From Bacteroidota bacterium (lineage in GTDB: Bacteria > Bacteroidota > Bacteroidia > Chitinophagales > Chitinophagaceae), in NCBI GenBank assembly GCA_023427575.1, contig JAEZAY010000413.1, positions 1 through 5,259 on the forward strand: DNA of 5,259 bases. Reading direction: 5' to 3'. The position numbers and the translations under genes were made by a program. The notes beneath the pieces are model-generated. The model saw only the letters and a list, made by a program, of their open reading frames with translations. It was not told where the DNA came from and ran no database searches. Position 1 is the stretch's first letter, and each line of letters starts with the position of its first letter. Below, piece by piece: positions 1 through 5,259 of the stretch.

Positions 1-837
1 TTCCGACTGATACTGTTCAATGCTTTCCCGGTTGAGGCATTGGCCCACCATCGTTACGAATTCATTATTTTCTTTAAAGAATTGGGGCAGATATAGATTC
101 ATTCTGCCTTCATACGATTGCTGATCAAAATCGATCGGGCGGATCCGGTATTGATAGACTTCAATATCCGGCGTCATCTCCACAACAAAATTGTAGGAGC
201 GCATATCGCCCAGTAATCGTACAAAGCAGCGCTGGTTAAACTTCACAAATTCCTTGGCGAAGCGGATCTTATTCGTCAGCGGATCATTCATGTAATTGCG
301 CAGGAACAAATCCCCCGGAATTCCGGGAATATGTTCTTCCACCAGCGTTTCGCGGTTTGTAAAAAAAGTGATCCGGTCGGGCGATAGAATATGCTCGAGT
401 TCGAGGCCATATACTCTGGAAGCATCGGCCTGCTTGATATAATAATGATCATAATTATCATTAAACTTATTCACGATCCGGATCCGGAACGGATTGGAAT
501 TTCCGAATGTGCAATAGTCAACGCGGGCTACATCTAAATGTTTGGTAAAACTGAGATCTCCCTCCGTTTTTAAAAAAGCATACGTATTGATTAGCGCTTC
601 GCGGATATGCTGCCATTCGCGGGCATCGTAGATAACCGTTTCCCACAATGTATCCTTTCCATTCTTATCGATCAGGGGAACCGAATAGGTCATCCGCAGC
701 AGGTCGCGGTAGGAAACCGGCAGTTTCACTTCGCGGCCGTGGATCTTCAGATAATTCTTCAGATTTTCCGTTACCGGATAGATGGGTTTCTTACGGGAAG
801 GCTTAAACGAGATGCTGAATTCACCCGGCTTCATCAT
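1..837 (-). CDS. Unnamed protein with kinase-like (PKL/APH-type) motif layout, C-terminus cut off
   Basis: The reading frame is open from the ATG at 837 to the window edge, giving 279 residues with no stop; the C-terminus is missing. An in-frame TAG (the stop of the upstream gene) lies 11 codons before the ATG. A second ATG follows at 834, so the start is uncertain by one codon. I do not recognise a named family. The residues seen do fit a kinase-like fold in order: a G112 turn between two beta-like stretches (about 102-124); K135 in HYYIKQ as a candidate beta-3 lysine; E146 or E148 in GLELEH as the helix-C glutamate; LVEEHIPG (165-172) resembling a hinge; GDMRSYN (210-216), where D211 and N216 have the catalytic-loop D-x4-N spacing; and IDFD (235-238) resembling the metal-binding DFG/DFD. 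About 100 residues precede this core. No signal peptide or membrane segment is visible, so it is probably cytoplasmic. The substrate is unknown. It probably shares a transcript with the BtuF-like gene 33 bases upstream. The gene is certain; the kinase-like assignment is inference. Confidence 0.85.
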   Translation of the reverse strand, partial: MMKPGEFSISFKPSRKKPIYPVTENLKNYLKIHGREVKLPVSYRDLLRMTYSVPLIDKNGKDTLWETVIYDAREWQHIREALINTYAFLKTEGDLSFTKHLDVARVDYCTFGNSNPFRIRIVNKFNDNYDHYYIKQADASRVYGLELEHILSPDRITFFTNRETLVEEHIPGIPGDLFLRNYMNDPLTNKIRFAKEFVKFNQRCFVRLLGDMRSYNFVVEMTPDIEVYQYRIRPIDFDQQSYEGRMNLYLPQFFKENNEFVTMVGQCLNRESIEQYQSE

Positions 838-870
838 AATTGAATATACAAAATAGGATAAGGATGAATT

Positions 871-1695
871 CTAAAAACTTCCGAGCCCTGTCTTTATTTC
901 AAGCGCCAGCTTTTGCAGGTAAAGCGCTGATTGCACCAGGCGGCTGCCATACCAGCTAAACATTTCACCATCGGCCAGTTGCAGGTGCAGGCCCGGCAGC
1001 AGGCGCTGCAGCTCAGGCAGATGTTTTTCAGAAAAAGGATAAGGTTCAGAAGTTAGAATCAGGAGGCGGGCGCCGGAATCCCGGATCTGCTCAAGGCTGA
1101 GTTCCGGATACCGGGTATAATTGGAAAATACATTTTTTAGCCCGCAGCGTTTCATCATATCGTCGATGAACGTTTGCGAACCCGCCACCATATAGGGGTC
1201 CTTCCAGATAAGGCAGGCAGTAGGAATGTTGAAATCCACGCTTTGCTTCAGCAAAGCAAAGTTTTCCGTTATCCGGTACACCAATTGGTTTGCTTCAGCT
1301 TCTTTTCCGGTGATGGAGCCAATCTGTGCGATCATTTCAATAGCCTCTTCCAGGTTGTGGATATTGCTGATCCAAACTGGAAATTCAGCGGCCAGTGTTT
1401 CAATTTGCTGGCGGGAATTTTCTTCCTTATTAGAAAGAATCAAATCCGGTTGCAGCGATCTGATCTTTTCCAAATGCAGATTTTTCGTTCCGCCCACCCG
1501 CGTTTTGCTGCGAAACCATTTATGAGGATGGACGCAGAATTTTGTTATTCCACAAACTTCATCTTCGAGACCCAGTTCATACAATAATTCAGTTTGCGAG
1601 GGAACTACTGATACGATTCTTTTCGGAATGCCCGGGATCTGAACGCTGCGTCCGGTCTGATCTTTGAAAGTCCTGGATTCAGTAGGATCGTGCAT
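871..1695 (-). CDS. BtuF-like helical-backbone substrate-binding protein, no signal peptide
   Basis: This 274-residue protein belongs to the periplasmic-binding-protein-2 type (helical backbone metal receptor) family that includes BtuF, the vitamin B12 binder of the BtuCDF ABC importer. Family marks are RIVSVVPSQTELLYELGL (26-43), TRVGGTKNLHLEKI (65-78), LQPDLILS (81-88) and a second lobe with IWKDPYMVAGSQTFIDDM (163-180). SWYGSRL near the C-terminus (247-253) sits where cobalamin-binding relatives have a conserved W/G/R stretch. The odd point is the N-terminus: it is hydrophilic (HDPTESRTFKDQTGRS), with no signal peptide or lipobox, and an in-frame TGA four codons before the ATG prevents an extension that could supply one. 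It would therefore stay in the cytoplasm unless exported some other way. No permease or ATPase gene is next to it here. It lies 56 bases after the CBS gene and 33 bases before the kinase-like gene, so it is probably in an operon. Cobalamin as ligand is a family-based guess; heme, another corrinoid or a metal chelate is possible. Confidence 0.9.
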   Translation of the reverse strand: MHDPTESRTFKDQTGRSVQIPGIPKRIVSVVPSQTELLYELGLEDEVCGITKFCVHPHKWFRSKTRVGGTKNLHLEKIRSLQPDLILSNKEENSRQQIETLAAEFPVWISNIHNLEEAIEMIAQIGSITGKEAEANQLVYRITENFALLKQSVDFNIPTACLIWKDPYMVAGSQTFIDDMMKRCGLKNVFSNYTRYPELSLEQIRDSGARLLILTSEPYPFSEKHLPELQRLLPGLHLQLADGEMFSWYGSRLVQSALYLQKLALEIKTGLGSF

Positions 1696-1697
1696 AT

Positions 1698-1723
1698 TTC
1701 TTATTCAGGATTCGCAATAAGAA
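1698..1723. repeat. 8-bp perfect inverted repeat before the BtuF-like start codon
   Basis: TTCTTATT (1698-1705) and AATAAGAA (1716-1723) are exact reverse complements separated by 10 bases. The repeat ends two bases before the start codon of the minus-strand BtuF-like gene. In mRNA it could fold into an AT-rich hairpin over the initiation region, or it could be a dyad operator. The stem has only two G:C pairs and no following U-tract, so it is not a convincing terminator. In AT-rich intergenic DNA this could be chance. Confidence 0.35.
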
Positions 1724-1751
1724 TTCCTTTCTCACCGGTGTTTAAGATGGC

Positions 1752-3113
1752 TCAATGGCCAAGCGCCTGAATCAGATCGTATTTAGTTACGATGTGGAAG
1801 TTACCGGCATCGTCTTTGGCCATTACGGCTCCGTTTTCTTTGCTGATAAGGGCGCTGATCCTTTCCACCGGCGTATCGAAAGCGATCATTGGATAAGACG
1901 CTTCAGAGATCTCTTCCACTTTTTTTGTTTTAATATCGATGCCGTTATTCATCATCTTGTTGAACAGTCCGCTTTCACTGATGGAGCCAATGATTTCGCC
2001 ATCCCTGGTGATTGGGATATTTTCGATATGGTATTTCTGCATCAGCTCAAAAGCTTCCGTTACCGTTTGTCCTTCCTGAACCGTGATCAGCTTTTTAGCC
2101 CCGCGGCTGCTGATTATATCCCGGAAGGTTCTAACGGATATGAATCCACGCTCCATCATCCATTGGTCGTTGTATACTTTTCCAACATAGCGGCTACCAT
2201 GATCGTGCAGTATAACCACTACCAGATCGTCTTTCTTCAATTGATCCTTCATCTGGAACAATCCCTGAATGGCAGTACCGGCGCTATAGCCGCAAAACAG
2301 ACCTTCCTCTCTTGCCAGCCGCCGCGTAACCAGGGCAGCATCTTTATCGGTAACCTGGCGGAAATCATCAATAAGCTGCATATCGTAGTTCTGCGGCACA
2401 AAATCTTCACCAATGCCTTCGGTAATATATGGATGAACCTGGTTCATATCCACTTCGCCGGTTTTAAAATAATGGGTTAGCAGCGAGCCATAGGGATCCA
2501 TTGCCCATACTTTTATCGCCGGATTTTTTTCTTTCAGATATTGAGCGATTCCGGTTATGGTGCCCCCGGTTCCGGTTGCCACCACCAGATGCGTTATTTT
2601 GCCATCTGTCTGCTTCCAGATCTCCGGGCCGGTTGTTTCATAATGCGCCAGCCGGTTAGACAGGTTATCGTACTGGTTCATGTAAAATGAATTCGGTACT
2701 TCTTTGGCCAGTCTTTTTGATACGGAGTAATAGGAGCGGGGATCTTCGGGATCAACATTTGTTGGACATACGATCACCTCCGCGCCAAGCGCCTTTAAAA
2801 TATCAATCTTTTCTTTCGATTGTTTATCGGTAGTGGTGAAAATACATTTATAGCCTTTTACAACGGCTGCCAGGGCCAGGCCCATACCGGTATTTCCGGA
2901 AGTTCCTTCAATAATGGTTCCACCTGGTTTCAATTTCCCCTCCAGTTCGGCCACTTCCACCATTTTTAATGCCATCCGGTCTTTCGCTGAATTTCCCGGA
3001 TTAAAATATTCGACCTTTGCCAGTACGGTACAGGGAAGGTCCCGGGTAATCTTATTCAGACGCACCAGTGGCGTGTTGCCGATCGTTTCCAGTATATTAT
3101 TTTTTATATCCAT
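1752..3113 (-). CDS. Cystathionine beta-synthase / cysteine synthase with C-terminal CBS-domain pair
   Basis: This is a fold-type II PLP enzyme of 453 residues. CBS condenses serine (or O-acetylserine) with homocysteine to cystathionine in transsulfuration; close relatives make cysteine from sulfide. The catalytic domain spans about 1-320: IGNTPLVRL (11-19), the PLP Schiff-base lysine K44 in GNSAKDR, the substrate loop TSGNTG (71-76), NQYDN (146-150) with LAHYETTGPEI, the phosphate-binding GTGGTITG (181-188), EGIGEDFVP (232-240) and S277 in GYSAGT, near the PLP pyridine nitrogen. EGIGEDFVP, HDHGSRYVGK and the CBS tail favour CBS over plain O-acetylserine sulfhydrylase. Two CBS domains follow at about 330-387 and 397-452, probably a regulatory Bateman module. 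There is no N-terminal heme-binding extension like that of the human enzyme. It acts in the cytoplasm. The start is the only ATG between the upstream in-frame TGA and the conserved N-terminus. It is the first gene of the leftward group and diverges from tex. Whether serine or O-acetylserine is the true substrate cannot be read from the sequence. Confidence 0.95.
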   Translation of the reverse strand: MDIKNNILETIGNTPLVRLNKITRDLPCTVLAKVEYFNPGNSAKDRMALKMVEVAELEGKLKPGGTIIEGTSGNTGMGLALAAVVKGYKCIFTTTDKQSKEKIDILKALGAEVIVCPTNVDPEDPRSYYSVSKRLAKEVPNSFYMNQYDNLSNRLAHYETTGPEIWKQTDGKITHLVVATGTGGTITGIAQYLKEKNPAIKVWAMDPYGSLLTHYFKTGEVDMNQVHPYITEGIGEDFVPQNYDMQLIDDFRQVTDKDAALVTRRLAREEGLFCGYSAGTAIQGLFQMKDQLKKDDLVVVILHDHGSRYVGKVYNDQWMMERGFISVRTFRDIISSRGAKKLITVQEGQTVTEAFELMQKYHIENIPITRDGEIIGSISESGLFNKMMNNGIDIKTKKVEEISEASYPMIAFDTPVERISALISKENGAVMAKDDAGNFHIVTKYDLIQALGH

Positions 3114-3224
3114 AATCTGATAAAGTTGTAAAGGTAGTTTAACCGGTAAAACAAAATTTTTTCTTTGAACTCAATTTTTACATTTGCCAGCCTGAAGCGG
3201 GAAAGTACTGTTTAATTATACGTT
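3114..3224. other. Divergent intergenic region between the CBS gene and tex
   Basis: These 111 bases separate two divergent start codons and must hold the promoters for tex and for the leftward gene group unless transcripts arise further away. The region is AT-rich with no open frame, no long repeat and no recognisable riboswitch. A good -7 type element for tex is listed separately. Facing the CBS gene only a one-mismatch version (TACCTTTA, minus strand, 3136-3129) was seen. No Shine-Dalgarno sequence precedes either start. Confidence 0.6.
3179..3186 (+). promoter_or_regulatory. Bacteroidota-type -7 promoter element for tex
   Basis: TACATTTG is an exact match to TAnnTTTG, the -7 element used by the primary sigma factor of Bacteroidota. 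It ends 38 bases before the tex ATG, predicting transcription start near 3192-3194 and a leader of roughly 30 bases. A TTTG at 3164-3167 lies 11 bases upstream, closer than the roughly 19-21 base spacing usual for a -33 TTTG, so the -33 match is poor. The short motif can occur by chance; its position supports it. Confidence 0.5.
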
Positions 3225-5259
3225 ATGGAATTAAAATATATTCAAAAAATCGCTGAGACTCAAAGCGTTTCGATAAAGCAGGTGAATAATGTTCATCAAT
3301 TGCATACCGAAGGATCCACCATCCCATTCATTGCGCGATACCGGAAAGAAGCAACCGGCAACCTGGATGAAGTTCAAATTGGAAATGTAGTAGACCAGAT
3401 TAAGTATTTTCAGGAACTGGATAAGAGAAAAGAAACGGTGATTAAAACCATTCAAGGTTTAGGTAAACTGAGCCCGGAATTAAAAACCAGGATTGAAAAT
3501 AGTTTTGATGCAACCGAACTGGAAGATCTTTACCTTCCTTATAAACCCAAAAGAAAAACCCGGGCAACCACTGCCATTGAAAAAGGTCTTGAACCACTGG
3601 CCAAATCCATATTTGAACAGGATGGAGCTGAACTGCTGGCCGAAGCGGAAACATTTCTGAACGAGCAGGTGAAAGACAGCAAAGAAGCATTGCAGGGCGC
3701 CCGCGATATTATCGCGGAATGGATTTCGGAAAATGAACAGGCAAGGAATAAAATCAGACAACTATTTACCGAAGAAGCGGTGATCTCTTCAAAGGTGCTT
3801 ACCAGTAAAAAGGAGGCGGAGGAAGCGCAGAAGTACCGCGACTATTTTGAGTTCAGCGAGCCATTGTCCAAATGCCCATCACACCGCTTGCTGGCGATTC
3901 GCCGTGGCGAAAAAGAAGGGTATCTTATCATGGATATTAATATCGATAAGCAGGGTGCTGTGGATGATCTGAACCGGATCTTTGTAAAAGCGTCGGGTCC
4001 GAAAAGTACTGAAGTGGCAAAAGCGGTTGAAGACAGTTTTGAACGCCTTCTGAAACCTTCCATTGAAAATGAGTTTCGGCTATTGAGTAAAAACCAGGCC
4101 GATGAAGAAGCGATAAAGGTATTTGCTGAAAATCTTCGTCAATTACTACTTGCTTCACCGCTTGGTTCGAAAAAAGTTCTGGCCATTGATCCTGGTTTCA
4201 GAACCGGTTGCAAAATTGTTTGCCTCGATGAGCAGGGCAACTTCCGATATAACGGTACCATATATCCGCATCCGCCCCAGCAGGAAACAACCCGCTCTAT
4301 TGCCGAACTGAAGAAGCTGGTTGAAAAATTTGATATCGAGGCAATCGGTGTTGGAAACGGAACCGCCGGTCGCGAAACCGAACAAATGGTTCGGGGCATT
4401 GATTTCGGCCGCCCTGTTTCAATATTTATGGTGAACGAAAGTGGTGCTTCGATTTATTCTGCTTCCGAAGTTGCCAGGGAAGAGTTTCCCGAAGAAGATG
4501 TTACGGTTCGCGGTGCGATTAGTATTGGCCGGCGTTTGCTCGATCCGTTAAGCGAACTGGTGAAGATCGATGCGAAATCAATTGGCGTAGGGCAATACCA
4601 GCACGATGTAAATCAAACCAAATTAAAAGACGAGCTGGATAAGGTAGTGGAAAGTTGTGTGAACCATGTGGGCGTGGATCTGAATACGGCAAGCAAACAT
4701 TTGCTTACCTATGTATCGGGACTTAGTGCTACTCTGGCCAAAAACATCGTTGAATACCGTTCAAAGAACGGGGCTTTTAAAAGCCGCGACGAACTCCGGA
4801 AAGTATCGATGATGGGACCCAAAACTTTTGAACAGTGCGCGGGGTTTTTAAGGATCCGCGATGCGGAAAATCCACTGGATAACAGTTCAGTGCATCCGGA
4901 AAGTTATTTCGTGGTGGAGTCAATGGTTAAAGATCTGAACTGTTCAGTATCCGATCTGATTCGTAAGCCAGAGCTGCGGAAGCAGATTGTAAAAAAGCAG
5001 TACGTTTCTGAAAAAGTAGGGCAGTTTACCATCGAGTATATTTTAAAAGAACTGGAAAAACCCGGCCGCGATCCCAGAAACCAGATCGAGGAATTCCGGT
5101 TTGAGGAAACCATTAAAACCATTGAAGACCTGAAGCCGGGGATGACCGTTCCGGGAATCGTTACCAATATCACCAATTTTGGGGCCTTTGTCGATATTGG
5201 GGTTAAGCAGGATGGACTGGTGCATGTATCGCAGATTAGCAACACATTTATCACCGACC
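3225..5259 (+). CDS. tex: Tex, S1-domain RNA-binding transcription accessory protein, C-terminus cut off
   Basis: Tex is a conserved cytoplasmic nucleic-acid-binding protein, related to eukaryotic Spt6, implicated in transcription and RNA metabolism. The frame is open from the ATG at 3225 to the window edge, giving 678 residues; family members usually run to about 700-780, so only the end is missing. In order: the N-terminal helical region with the hallmark IPFIARYRKE (33-42) and LYLPYKPKRKT (102-112); a YqgF/RNase H-like domain opening with VLAIDPGFRTGCK (D322) and including GVGNGTAGRETE (375-386) and NESGASIYSAS (404-414); the signature SIGVGQYQHDV (452-462); tandem helix-hairpin-helix segments around 480-555 (TYVSGLSATLAKNIVEYR); HPESY (557-561); and an S1 RNA-binding domain from about 636 (KPGMTVPGIVTNITNFGAFVDIG), broken off at residue 678. 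The start agrees with the family N-terminus. The gene is preceded by a -7 promoter element and has no Shine-Dalgarno sequence. No frameshift or missing motif was seen. It has no evident functional link to the divergent genes. Confidence 0.97.
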   Translation, partial: MELKYIQKIAETQSVSIKQVNNVHQLHTEGSTIPFIARYRKEATGNLDEVQIGNVVDQIKYFQELDKRKETVIKTIQGLGKLSPELKTRIENSFDATELEDLYLPYKPKRKTRATTAIEKGLEPLAKSIFEQDGAELLAEAETFLNEQVKDSKEALQGARDIIAEWISENEQARNKIRQLFTEEAVISSKVLTSKKEAEEAQKYRDYFEFSEPLSKCPSHRLLAIRRGEKEGYLIMDINIDKQGAVDDLNRIFVKASGPKSTEVAKAVEDSFERLLKPSIENEFRLLSKNQADEEAIKVFAENLRQLLLASPLGSKKVLAIDPGFRTGCKIVCLDEQGNFRYNGTIYPHPPQQETTRSIAELKKLVEKFDIEAIGVGNGTAGRETEQMVRGIDFGRPVSIFMVNESGASIYSASEVAREEFPEEDVTVRGAISIGRRLLDPLSELVKIDAKSIGVGQYQHDVNQTKLKDELDKVVESCVNHVGVDLNTASKHLLTYVSGLSATLAKNIVEYRSKNGAFKSRDELRKVSMMGPKTFEQCAGFLRIRDAENPLDNSSVHPESYFVVESMVKDLNCSVSDLIRKPELRKQIVKKQYVSEKVGQFTIEYILKELEKPGRDPRNQIEEFRFEETIKTIEDLKPGMTVPGIVTNITNFGAFVDIGVKQDGLVHVSQISNTFITD

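Noticed and set aside
607..843. 78-residue plus-strand open frame
   Set aside because: It is antisense to the start of the kinase-like gene, whose minus-strand frame is continuous over 279 codons with coherent protein motifs.
838..870. Possible terminator or promoter between the BtuF-like and kinase-like genes
   Set aside because: The 33 bases show no stem-loop with a T-tract. TATTTTG on the minus strand is one base short of TAnnTTTG spacing.
1174..1587. Plus-strand open frames of 137 and 99 residues, overlapping each other
   Set aside because: Both are antisense to the BtuF-like gene, share no recognisable motif and compete with each other in different frames.
1733..1740. CACCGGTG, an 8-base palindrome in the CBS to BtuF-like gap
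   Set aside because: It is a single short palindrome with no loop, no extended arms and no T-tract. It is neither a terminator nor a supported operator.
1755..2480. 241-residue open frame on the plus strand
   Set aside because: It lies wholly inside the CBS gene on the opposite strand, shows no family motifs and has low-complexity, shadow-like composition. The minus-strand gene is unmistakable.
3129..3136. TACCTTTA on the minus strand as a -7 element for the CBS gene
   Set aside because: It misses the final G of TAnnTTTG, the nearest TTTG is only 15 bases upstream, and it would give a leader of only about 10 bases. Too weak to list as a promoter.
3231..5254. Many minus-strand open frames of 60-116 residues, and one short plus-strand frame at 4123-4311
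   Set aside because: All fall within tex, which is continuous and carries the family motifs from end to end. They are frame shadows.
1..5259. tRNA, rRNA, CRISPR, insertion sequence, phage or riboswitch signals, including a cobalamin riboswitch
   Set aside because: No repeats, transposase, conserved RNA core or terminal inverted repeats were seen, and the gaps are too short for a cobalamin riboswitch.

Overview
The window looks like a piece of chromosome from a member of the Bacteroidota, plausibly a Chitinophagaceae-type organism. The protein sequences have the feel of that group. None of the four genes has a Shine-Dalgarno sequence before its start. A good match to the Bacteroidota -7 promoter element (TAnnTTTG) lies upstream of the rightmost gene. 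The family-level placement is inference; no rRNA or other marker is present.

Layout: three genes run leftward (minus strand) and one runs rightward, diverging from a 111-base intergenic region at 3114-3224. Reading outward on the minus strand, the first gene is a PLP-dependent cystathionine beta-synthase/cysteine synthase with a C-terminal pair of CBS domains (1752-3113). A 56-base gap follows, then a BtuF-like helical-backbone substrate-binding protein with no signal peptide (871-1695). After a 33-base gap comes a protein cut off by the left window edge (1-837). It matches no family I can name, but it carries the ordered sequence marks of a protein-kinase-like/APH-like fold. On the plus strand is tex, the S1-domain RNA-binding transcription accessory protein (3225-5259), cut off by the right edge inside its S1 domain.

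How they fit together: the three minus-strand genes are close enough to be one transcription unit, with no convincing terminator between them. A loose metabolic link is possible: CBS uses homocysteine, which cobalamin-dependent methionine synthase also uses, and the second gene resembles cobalamin-binding proteins. This link is inference only. Tex is a housekeeping nucleic-acid-binding protein with no evident tie to its neighbours.

The window is almost fully coding, and no RNA genes, mobile elements, CRISPR arrays or long repeats were seen. Most of it is ordinary core genome. The best candidates for a second look are the unnamed kinase-like protein and the BtuF-like protein that appears to be built for the cytoplasm.
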